DNA from: a virus
IMG/VR virus record: IMGVR_UViG_3300036761_000167
Coordinates: 1 to 21,095 of that record
DNA length: 21,095 nucleotides
Reading direction: 5' to 3' (one strand)
Below the pieces are notes generated by a model. That model searched no databases, was not told where the DNA came from, and was given only the letters and a program-made list of their open reading frames with translations. The position numbers and the translations under genes are program-made. Every line of letters starts with the position of its first letter. Position 1 is the stretch's first letter. Shown one piece after another: positions 15,362 to 21,095 of the stretch.

Positions 15362-17008
15362 TCAAGCTGGCCGCTTGAACCCGGCGAAGGTCGTCAGCCC
15401 GGGGTCGTACCCCTGCATCAGAACTTCCGCCGCAGACAGCTCTCGCTGCGCGTCGGGGTCTCCGAAGACGAACGTCGCAGACCTCGATTGCCCGGGACGG
15501 GGCAGGGAACGGCCGAGTTTCACGATGATGGCAAGGCACATGACCAAGTCCTGCTCCATCTTGCGGTCGGCCAGCTTGTAGTTGAGGCTCTGCTTCTGAA
15601 CCTCGGCCCAGAAGCCGCTCGCTGGCAGCTTGATGTTGCCCTCATCAAACGCGGTCCGCAGGTCCGAGAGAAGCTGGCGCTTGGTCTTGATGACCCCGCC
15701 AAACTCAATCGTGCGAACCACAGGAATAGCCTCCTCCAGTAGCTCCTTGAACATGTGGCCACCCAGAGCGGTGTGGTCCACTCCTGTTTCGACTTCGGCG
15801 CCATCCGCCGCGTACGCCATGTGGTCACGAGCGCCCAGCGCGACGATGCCGCGCGTCGTCTGCTTGCCCTCCTGCCTGTCGAGCGAGACGCCATTCAGCC
15901 TCCCATCAGAGTCCATCTCGCAGACCATCGACCAGCACTTGTCCTTCAGCCCCGGGTCGAGCGCGTGGGCGTAGACGTGTCCCGCCCCGGCAGGCTCGGT
16001 GCGCTCGGGCATGGAGTCGATGAAGGCCGCGCGCACGGAGGCGGCGTTGAACCAGACCCCCATCGCTTGGATGAACATGCCCTCGATGTTCTGGTCAATC
16101 CAGCCCTGCGGCTGATGCAGGATGAGGGCATCGAACGACTCGCGGTCGATGCCGTACCCGATGTTGTCGCGGGTGGACATTCTCATTGAGAAGGCGCGCG
16201 GGTCCCGGAACGGGTCCTCCGGGTCGCCCGTGTACCACAAGTCCTCGAACTCGGTGCTCGTGTCAGCCGACGGGGTCGAGATGAGGATGAACTGTCCGCC
16301 AGTCGAGAGCCGCCGGGCGTGCATGATTTCCTTGACGAGGTAGACGAGGGACGGCGCCTCTTGGAGCCCGGCCTCATCGAATGACAATCCGTGCATGTTC
16401 TGGCCGATGGCCGACAGGGCCTTGGCCTTGGTGCTACGGAAGTGGACCTGCGCGCCGCCCAGCTCGGCAGCGAATGCAATCCACGCGTACTCGCCGCGCT
16501 CCTTCAGGCCCTCGGTCCACTCAACTCCCTCGACTTGGGTGGCTTTCGCGACCTTTCGGGCACCTACGACCGAGTTCCCGCCGCCAATGGCCTTGGTCCA
16601 CGGGCAGCCTTCCTTCTGGGCCGGGTGTGAGCCGCCCAGCAGGTTGATGATTTCGGTGAACACCTGTTCTGCCGGAGCCTGCTCCACGGCGAAGTGCCAC
16701 CAGTGATAGGGCAGAGAGCCAAACCGCTTCAGCTCGTCCGGGCTGGACCCGGGCTTCGGCGGCTCCAGACCGGAGCGGTAGATGCACGAGTGCAGGATGA
16801 TGACCGCGAGGGCCAGCGTCTTGCCCGCGCGGTTCCCGGCGGCCACCATTATCCAGTAGTAGTAGGCGCGCCAGCGCGAGTCGGTGCGCTTGATGTAGGC
16901 GTCCATCATGCGCTGCTGCCCGGGGTGCAGCTTGATGCCGAGGAAGATGCGGGCGAACCTCTTTGGGTCCCAGCGGCACCGCTCGAATTCCTTGACCCAG
17001 TCAATCAT
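15362..17008 (-). CDS. terL: terminase large subunit
   Basis: A 548-residue packaging motor. It couples ATP hydrolysis to DNA translocation through the portal and cuts the concatemer. ATPase: Walker A GNRAGKT (about 58-64), Walker B LSFDEA (208-213) with its catalytic glutamate, and the coupling motif LISTPS (242-247). The C-terminal RNase H-like nuclease begins around YAHALDPGLKD (first acidic residue near 351), and further acidic residues follow. I take the ATG overlapping the small terminase stop (ATGATTGA), giving MIDWVKEFERC. In-frame ATGs 15 and 23 codons upstream are possible but lie deep inside the neighbouring gene. Confidence 0.93.
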   Translation of the reverse strand: MIDWVKEFERCRWDPKRFARIFLGIKLHPGQQRMMDAYIKRTDSRWRAYYYWIMVAAGNRAGKTLALAVIILHSCIYRSGLEPPKPGSSPDELKRFGSLPYHWWHFAVEQAPAEQVFTEIINLLGGSHPAQKEGCPWTKAIGGGNSVVGARKVAKATQVEGVEWTEGLKERGEYAWIAFAAELGGAQVHFRSTKAKALSAIGQNMHGLSFDEAGLQEAPSLVYLVKEIMHARRLSTGGQFILISTPSADTSTEFEDLWYTGDPEDPFRDPRAFSMRMSTRDNIGYGIDRESFDALILHQPQGWIDQNIEGMFIQAMGVWFNAASVRAAFIDSMPERTEPAGAGHVYAHALDPGLKDKCWSMVCEMDSDGRLNGVSLDRQEGKQTTRGIVALGARDHMAYAADGAEVETGVDHTALGGHMFKELLEEAIPVVRTIEFGGVIKTKRQLLSDLRTAFDEGNIKLPASGFWAEVQKQSLNYKLADRKMEQDLVMCLAIIVKLGRSLPRPGQSRSATFVFGDPDAQRELSAAEVLMQGYDPGLTTFAGFKRPA

Positions 17009-17651
17009 CTTCACTGTTTCCGGTATCTTCACCCTCAGTGTGAAGAACGACATTCGCTTCGATTTCAAGCGGTTCATTCGCTTGCTTGCCCGAGATGAGC
17101 TTCGGCGCCAGCCCGGCGGCCGTCATGGCCTCGAACAGCCCCAATTTCAATTCGCCCTGCACCTTCTCGCGCTTGTCGCTGAGACCCTGCGTCTTCAGGA
17201 TGGAGCCGATGGCGGACTGCATGTCCTTGCCGAGGATGTCGGTGAAGGACGACCAGTCCACGTTGGGGCGGTCGTAGTCCTCGCCCGCTGCCTCGTGCTT
17301 CTCGCGCTGCGCGTCGATGTACTCGTTCGTCTCGTCCGCGCGCATCTTGGCCAGCTCGATACGGCGCTCAATCTCGTCCAATTGCAATCGCTGGAGCCGG
17401 AGGATGCGCTCACGGACGGGCGCCTCGGGGGCGACGTCAACCTCGCGAGTAGCCCCGCCGAGTGAGTGTTCCTTCAGGTGCTTCAGGATGGTTGCGGGGT
17501 TCGGCGTGCCACCGAGCAGGTCCGAGATGGCCACGCCCGACATGCCGCCGTTCCACATCAGCTCGACGGCGTTGCGGCGGTCTGTGTGCTTGCAGATGAC
17601 GCAACGCGAGTTGATGGTGCGTCGAACCGCCATCTGGGATTGGGTCGTCAT
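17001..17651 (-). CDS. terS: terminase small subunit
   Basis: A 216-residue protein that would recognise the phage packaging site and present DNA to the large subunit. The N-terminus has RCVICKHTDRRNAVELMW with a Cys-x-x-Cys pair (17 and 20), then MSGVAISDLLGGTPNPATILKHLKEHS, a helix-turn-helix-like stretch (about 37-63). A long charged helix (about 78-118) follows, suitable for oligomerisation. The C-terminus is acidic. It sits directly before the large terminase (8-base overlap) and overlaps the VRR-NUC gene by ATGA. Small terminases vary greatly in sequence, so the call relies on position, size and the DNA-binding-like N-terminus. Confidence 0.8.
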   Translation of the reverse strand: MTTQSQMAVRRTINSRCVICKHTDRRNAVELMWNGGMSGVAISDLLGGTPNPATILKHLKEHSLGGATREVDVAPEAPVRERILRLQRLQLDEIERRIELAKMRADETNEYIDAQREKHEAAGEDYDRPNVDWSSFTDILGKDMQSAIGSILKTQGLSDKREKVQGELKLGLFEAMTAAGLAPKLISGKQANEPLEIEANVVLHTEGEDTGNSEDD

Positions 17652-18157
17652 AGAGCCCCCAGTATGGCGTTGAGGGTACCGTCGCGCAAATCGACCGGGC
17701 GGATGACCACGGCCGGAATGCCGCAGACGTTGAGCAACTGGAGGTATTCGAGCTGCCCGGGCTCGAAGGTCCCGTTCATCCGCTTCAGCTCGATGGCGAG
17801 CGGGCGACGCTGGCGCTCGTGGAGCAGGAATAGGTCGGGGAACGACTTGGCGGTGGACACGAAGATAGGGGCTCCAGCGGCGTCAAATGCCGCAATTCCC
17901 TTGCCAACGTGCTTGACATCCCACCCCCGGGACTTCGCGCGGGCGATTACCCGGCTCTGGAGGGTCTTTTCGCTCATCCTATTGTCCCGGCACCACTCCA
18001 CGCCCTCCTTATGGCGGATGAACTTGTCGCAAGAGGGGCAATACGACTTTGCCGCGTCCGCGAATGCCACTTTCGCGCCCTTCGGGTCCTGTTTCACCAT
18101 GACGAGGGACCGCCGAAGGCTGAAATCTGTTGAGTCGTGTAGCACATTGTCATTCAT
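17648..18157 (-). CDS. VRR-NUC domain nuclease
   Basis: A 169-residue protein of the PD-(D/E)XK superfamily, VRR-NUC branch. The C-terminal half holds the core: MSEKTLQSRVIARAKSRGW (61-79), KSFPDLFLLH with the catalytic Asp (about 108), LAIELKRMNG with Glu and Lys (123 and 125), and GQLEYLQLLN (134-143), followed by AVVIRP. The N-terminal 60 residues carry CPSC (40-43) with a later His and Cys (about 49 and 56), a possible zinc site. Such nucleases often act on branched DNA during phage replication or packaging. It lies between helicase and terminase, overlapping both neighbours (8 bases and ATGA), with AGGA five bases before its start. Confidence 0.88.
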   Translation of the reverse strand: MNDNVLHDSTDFSLRRSLVMVKQDPKGAKVAFADAAKSYCPSCDKFIRHKEGVEWCRDNRMSEKTLQSRVIARAKSRGWDVKHVGKGIAAFDAAGAPIFVSTAKSFPDLFLLHERQRRPLAIELKRMNGTFEPGQLEYLQLLNVCGIPAVVIRPVDLRDGTLNAILGAL

Positions 18158-19556
18158 CGTCGTCCTGAACGTCCGTCATGTTCTTCAGGCGGACTCCGAT
18201 GAAGAACCGGCCCGAGTTCTTGGTCCTGCGGTCGAACTTGCGGGCAAGCGCGAGGCCAAACCCGGTCTGGGTCATCTTCTCGGACCCGTTCCGGTCGCAC
18301 CAACCGTCAAATGCCTTCCAGAGCTGCCCCGAGGCGACCTCGGTGTTCGGGTCCCTCACACACATCTCCTCTACGAACGTACCCAGCGGGTCGTTCTCGG
18401 CGATGTACGCGTCCGACCAGTCCGTCACCTTCTGGGGCTGCGGCAGGCCCGACGTCAGGTACTCCTGCGCGGCGATGCCCATGACGAGCAGCGCGCCTTG
18501 GAGGTTCTTCGTCTCCTGAAGGCGGGCCTCGATGTCCTTGTCGTCGCGCTTGGGGTCCCGGTAGTCCTGCTCGAACCACAGCATCCGCACGCGGCGCTGC
18601 ATCGACGGGCCGACATCCTCCGTACGGGGCGGGTTGTTGGTCAGGAACACTATCTTGTGGGTGGGGTTGAAGGTCTTGAAGGTCTTGGAGTAGAGGGTCC
18701 GACCCTCGATGGGGTCGTTGCCGGTGTGCGCCTTCAGCATCTCCTCGTTGAACTGCCCACCCTGCGGCTCCGACATGTAGGTGAACCGCGCTCCCTCCAG
18801 CTTCAGCAGCTCCGGGCGGGGCTTCTCGCTGCTCGCGGACCCGTACTTGGTCTTCATGTAGAGGGTGTCCGGCGGGGTCGCGGCGTAGTCGCCAAGGGCC
18901 ATGGTCACTGTCCGCGCCAGCACGCCCTTGCCGTTCTGGCCCTGCCCGACCCACATCCAGAACTTCTGCTCCCGCGTCGTGCCGAGCGCCGCGTAGCCCA
19001 GCGTGCGGAGGAGATAGTCGCGCAGGTCCGCGTCGCCGCCCATGATGTCGTCCACGAAGCTGATGAACGGCCGGGTGTCTGCCTGCGGGTCCCAGTCCAC
19101 GCCGGTCGAGCGGCTGATGAGGAGTTCCGGCGCCGGGTTCGTGTCCAGTACGAGGGTCCGCAGGTCGAGCACGCCGTTGTTGAAGCCCAGTAGCTCCGGC
19201 CACTGGTCCCACTCCTCGCCCGTCATTGCAATACCCGGCATCGAGGCCAGCGCCTTCAGGACGGACACCTTCTTCCCGGTGTCGTAGAGGGCGGAGTACA
19301 GCTTGCCGTCAGCCTCGGTCTTGACCATGCCCGTGTTGATGTCGAACCAGTGCGACATGCGCTGCCGGATGAGGTCGAAGACCACGGTCGTCCGGTCGGG
19401 TGCCCAGCGGATGCCGTTCCAGACATGCCAGAGCTGGGTCGAGTGGTCGTACCGCACCGTGTCCCCGAGCCCGATGTCGTCGGGCTGGGCGAGCACCCAC
19501 GCGAAGTAGTCGTCGCGGGTGGTCGGATGGATTGGGAACGGCTCGATACTACCCAC
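18150..19556 (-). CDS. replicative helicase, SF3 / D5-like (P4-type primase C-terminal half)
   Basis: A 468-residue helicase. The middle carries SF3-type ATPase motifs: Walker A VGQGQNGKGV (203-212), Walker B ARFTYMSEP (256-264), motif C KIVFLTNNPP (301-310) and an arginine-rich RRVRM (about 321-325). The N-terminal region (about 30-150) with WHVWNGIRWAPD and GFNNGVLDLRT matches the D5_N domain preceding the helicase in phage and plasmid primase-helicases. The usual fused primase domain is absent and is supplied by the adjacent upstream gene. The C-terminal region (about 375-460) looks winged-helix-like. It starts at GTG overlapping the Prim-Pol stop by 8 bases. Role: unwinding at the replication fork. 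Confidence 0.92.
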   Translation of the reverse strand: MGSIEPFPIHPTTRDDYFAWVLAQPDDIGLGDTVRYDHSTQLWHVWNGIRWAPDRTTVVFDLIRQRMSHWFDINTGMVKTEADGKLYSALYDTGKKVSVLKALASMPGIAMTGEEWDQWPELLGFNNGVLDLRTLVLDTNPAPELLISRSTGVDWDPQADTRPFISFVDDIMGGDADLRDYLLRTLGYAALGTTREQKFWMWVGQGQNGKGVLARTVTMALGDYAATPPDTLYMKTKYGSASSEKPRPELLKLEGARFTYMSEPQGGQFNEEMLKAHTGNDPIEGRTLYSKTFKTFNPTHKIVFLTNNPPRTEDVGPSMQRRVRMLWFEQDYRDPKRDDKDIEARLQETKNLQGALLVMGIAAQEYLTSGLPQPQKVTDWSDAYIAENDPLGTFVEEMCVRDPNTEVASGQLWKAFDGWCDRNGSEKMTQTGFGLALARKFDRRTKNSGRFFIGVRLKNMTDVQDDDE

Positions 19557-20451
19557 GCGGGGCTCGTTTGTAGGCGCCCTTGATGGTGTCCCGGGCGCGT
19601 GAGCGCGGGTGTCCCCCTTGGATGGCGGCGGCCAGAAGTCTTGTCATCGAGACTTCATAGGGTACACCTTCATCGCGCGCTGTCATCGCCGCCCAGTGGA
19701 TGACGTTGTTCTGGTTGCCGTCCGCCGCGTTGATGATGGCCTTCTCCAGCCCCTCCAGCCCGTAGCTCCACGTCTTCGGCCACAGCCACCACGGCTTGCC
19801 CTCCTCGTAGGCGACGACGAAGCTCGTGACTTCTGGCTTGGGGAGCACGGCCTTCAGCCCCGCCCACTGGTCGGCGGCCTCGAACTTGACCCGCACCGAC
19901 TCCGGCAGGACGTCCGGCATGGAGAGGAACGACCCGCCGGAGACGAGGGGGAAGACCCATTCGTAGGTCCCGTCCTCGTCTCCGTCGGCATCGAAGTGGA
20001 GGGATGGAGGCGCGACGACGTATCCGCCGAACCCCTTGAAAAGGAGGGTACGGCCCGGGTCAGGCTGCTCGCCATCCCCGAGCCATCGGTTCTTGTTCGC
20101 GCCCGGGCACCAGAACCAGATGTGCAGGCCGTTCTTTGTCTTGGCGACGACCGAGTCGTCTTGGGGTAGCCAGCCCAGTTCGAGCAGCAGCTCTGCGGCG
20201 CGCTCGCTGTCCACGTCGGCGACGTAGAAGTTCTCCGGGATGAGGATTGCAATTCCGGTGGTGCCAACTTGGTCGCTGAACGCCTGCCAGAGTGCGTCGC
20301 GTTCGGCCTCGTTGTCCGGCGCGCCGTAGAAGCTGTCCTCCCACGACCAGCTCTCGCCATGCACCCGGCCGTTCGGGCGCTTGCCAGTCAGGGCGAGGAT
20401 GTGCAGCCCGGCTGTGGCGTATTCGACGGCGGCGGTTTGCAGGTCAGTCAA
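19549..20451 (-). CDS. primase-polymerase (archaeo-eukaryotic primase fold, Prim-Pol)
   Basis: A 300-residue primase that would make primers for the adjacent helicase. Motif I VADVDSE (acidic pair at about 79 and 81), motif II TKNGLHIWFW (His about 110) and motif III GGYVVAPPS (142-150) are all present and correctly ordered for bifunctional primase/polymerase domains. The C-terminal third (about 200-300) with KTWSYGLEGLEKAI and NNVIHWAAMTARDEG resembles the helical tail found after such domains. I place the start at TTG (complement 20449-20451), because AAAGGA sits 5 bases upstream. A longer reading from a TTG at 20541 would run through two hairpins and has no ribosome site. Confidence 0.88.
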   Translation of the reverse strand: MTDLQTAAVEYATAGLHILALTGKRPNGRVHGESWSWEDSFYGAPDNEAERDALWQAFSDQVGTTGIAILIPENFYVADVDSERAAELLLELGWLPQDDSVVAKTKNGLHIWFWCPGANKNRWLGDGEQPDPGRTLLFKGFGGYVVAPPSLHFDADGDEDGTYEWVFPLVSGGSFLSMPDVLPESVRVKFEAADQWAGLKAVLPKPEVTSFVVAYEEGKPWWLWPKTWSYGLEGLEKAIINAADGNQNNVIHWAAMTARDEGVPYEVSMTRLLAAAIQGGHPRSRARDTIKGAYKRAPRG

Positions 20452-20456
20452 GGGGT

Positions 20457-20462
20457 TCCTTT
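20457..20462 (-). promoter_or_regulatory. ribosome binding site fixing the Prim-Pol TTG start
   Basis: AAAGGA on the minus strand, 5 bases before a TTG codon. This is among the best Shine-Dalgarno matches in the window, and it decides the start of the primase gene. Confidence 0.75.
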
Positions 20463-20499
20463 CAAGGGATGCAGACCCGCCGACGCCGACCGTCTTACT

Positions 20500-20513
20500 C
20501 CGCCTTTCGGCGG
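20500..20513 (-). other. GNRA-loop hairpin in leader
   Basis: CCGCC-GAAA-GGCGG on the minus strand: a 5-bp perfect stem closed by a stable GAAA tetraloop, about 50 bases before the Prim-Pol start. No T tract follows. Confidence 0.65.
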
Positions 20514-20540
20514 CCCCCAGAACATCGGCGCGGCGGGTCA

Positions 20541-20558
20541 AGCCCTCGCATGAGGGCT
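20541..20558 (-). other. 7-bp hairpin after the helix-turn-helix gene
   Basis: AGCCCTC / GAGGGCT stem with a 4-base loop, 9 bases beyond the stop of the helix-turn-helix gene. A weak terminator or a dyad operator are both possible. Confidence 0.6.
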
Positions 20559-20567
20559 CATTTGGTC

Positions 20568-20750
20568 CTACGAGGTCCGGCGCTTCTCCCGCCAGTTGGC
20601 GAGGTCAACCGAAGCGATGACGTAGCCACGCCCCCGCTTGGTCGGCTCGCGCGTGGCCAGAAGCTCGCGCTTGCGGACAGCTCGCCGGATGGTCTCCGGG
20701 TTGCATCCGACCAGCGCGGCCGCCTCGGCGGTGCTGAAGTAACGCGCCAT
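20568..20750 (-). CDS. small helix-turn-helix DNA-binding protein (excisionase/MerR-like)
   Basis: A 60-residue protein. FSTAEAAALVGCNPETIRRAVRKREL (residues 5-30, here in outline) is a helix-turn-helix of the excisionase/MerR type, followed by the wing GRGYVIASVDLANWREKR. Proteins of this size act as transcription regulators or recombination directionality factors; no integrase is visible, so a regulatory role at the replication operon is more likely. The ATG lies two bases after the upstream stop, with AAGAAG just before. The hairpin leader downstream is a plausible target, by inference only. Confidence 0.85.
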   Translation of the reverse strand: MARYFSTAEAAALVGCNPETIRRAVRKRELLATREPTKRGRGYVIASVDLANWREKRRTS

Positions 20751-20752
20751 GG

Positions 20753-21095
20753 CTACTTCTTCAGGGGCTTGGCCGCGCCGAGGAACGCCTCGATTTGTGG
20801 CCAGCCCTTGTCATTGTGCGAGACCTGCGCCATCAGCACGCGACCGGACACGCTGGACAAGTCCACCGGGTTCTCGGCCGTGCTGGCCAGCCAGAGCTGG
20901 AACTCCTGCGGGGTCAGGATGCCCTTCAGGTAGAAGTAGCTGTTGCTGCGCTCGTCCGAGCTGAAGACCTTGACGCTCTTGGCCTGTCGCAGGTCGAGGG
21001 TGTCGTCGGGGCTCTCGGCCTCCGGCAGGAGGACCGGCTTGCGCTCGTCATCGAGCACAGTGGCGCTGAAGTCGAACCGACCGCCGTCGTCGGGC
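20753..21095 (-). CDS. C-terminal part of a replication-associated protein (cut by window edge)
   Basis: The reading frame is open to the high end of the window and ends at TAG (20753-20755), so the gene starts outside. A GTG at 21056-21058 could start a 101-residue protein but has no clear ribosome site, and the frame upstream stays open (FDFSATVLDD). The visible part contains KVFSSDERSNSYFYLKGIL, GRVLMAQVSHNDKGWPQIEAF and a basic end KPLKK. The GRVLMAQVSHN..GWPQIEAFLG pattern is reminiscent of OB-fold ssDNA-binding proteins of phages (DUF669-like), and the neighbouring primase and helicase fit such a role, but this is weak evidence. Confidence 0.6.
   Translation of the reverse strand, partial: PDDGGRFDFSATVLDDERKPVLLPEAESPDDTLDLRQAKSVKVFSSDERSNSYFYLKGILTPQEFQLWLASTAENPVDLSSVSGRVLMAQVSHNDKGWPQIEAFLGAAKPLKK

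Larger units (their letters stand above)
1530..20253. repeat. dispersed 8-base motif ATTGNAAT, 20 copies
   Basis: Start positions of ATTGCAAT (palindromic form, 9 copies): 1530, 4409, 4595, 5959, 12835, 14013, 17381, 19225, 20246. Start positions of the other forms, ATTGNAAT or its complement ATTNCAAT (11 copies): 2070, 5139, 6454, 7176, 7654, 9562, 10236, 10474, 12639, 14161, 17144. Chance expectation from base composition is about 0.1 for the palindrome and about 0.5 for the whole set. Flanks are not conserved. Nineteen copies lie inside genes, in more than one reading frame. Function unknown. Confidence 0.75.
20452..20567 (-). promoter_or_regulatory. leader region with two hairpins upstream of the replication genes
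   Basis: A 116-base non-coding gap, the longest in the window. It holds two perfect hairpins: 20541-20558 (AGCCCTC stem, 4-base loop) and 20500-20513 (CCGCC stem with a GAAA tetraloop on the minus strand). Neither is followed by a T run, so terminator function is uncertain; attenuation, RNA processing or protein binding are alternatives. I cannot identify a clear -10/-35 promoter. Confidence 0.55.

Noticed and set aside
17009-17077. A large terminase start 23 codons upstream
   Set aside because: It would overlap the small terminase gene by 77 bases and has no better ribosome site; the ATG overlapping the small terminase stop is the usual coupled arrangement.
20452-20541. An extended Prim-Pol start 30 codons upstream at another TTG
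   Set aside because: The extension would translate the GAAA-loop hairpin and lacks a ribosome site, while AAAGGA is properly spaced before the downstream TTG.
1-21095. Depletion of CTAG (about seven seen, largely in gaps or near gene ends)
   Set aside because: CTAG is rare in most GC-rich bacterial and phage genomes, so this is not specific, unlike the complete lack of GATC.
1-21095. tRNA genes or an integration site
   Set aside because: No cloverleaf-like sequence, integrase gene or tRNA-end repeat could be recognised by eye.

Overview
The window is a contiguous piece of a tailed double-stranded DNA phage (Caudoviricetes). All sixteen genes I accept lie on the minus strand, so the transcriptional order runs from base 21095 down to base 1. 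Base composition is GC-rich (low to mid 60s % by eye). Genes are packed, often with 4 to 8 base overlaps, and several use GTG or TTG starts. A high-GC bacterial host is likely, and actinobacterial is a reasonable guess, but nothing in the window proves the host. I see no integrase, tRNA, CRISPR array or insertion sequence.

Layout in transcriptional order. Replication and regulation (21095 to 17648): the C-terminal part of an unidentified, possibly ssDNA-binding protein; a small excisionase-like helix-turn-helix protein; a leader of about 115 bases with two hairpins; a primase-polymerase (AEP/Prim-Pol fold); an SF3/D5-type helicase; and a VRR-NUC nuclease. Packaging and head (17651 to 2560): small terminase, large terminase, portal, an 832-residue orphan protein, a 2138-residue protein carrying an ADP-ribosyltransferase-like domain, a scaffold-like protein and an N4-gp56-family major capsid protein. 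A strong hairpin terminator follows the capsid gene. Tail and fibre genes (2473 to 1): a Dit-like protein, a collagen-like fibre, a small fibre-type protein, and a gene cut by the window edge.

How they work together: Prim-Pol, helicase and nuclease would replicate and process the genome. The terminase pair packages it through the portal into a shell built by scaffold and capsid. The two very large proteins sit between portal and scaffold, the place where many phages encode MuF-type minor head proteins that are ejected with the DNA, so the 2138-residue protein is a good candidate for an injected effector.

Three sequence-level observations go beyond the gene list. (1) I find no GATC anywhere in 21 kb, where about 70 are expected, and codon choices look bent to avoid it. 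(2) The near-palindrome ATTGNAAT occurs 20 times, where roughly 0.5 is expected, spread through the genes in several reading frames. (3) A beta-rich module resembling the phage E1_FCCH-type domain appears once inside the capsid protein and twice inside the Dit-like protein. Counts were made by eye and should be recomputed.
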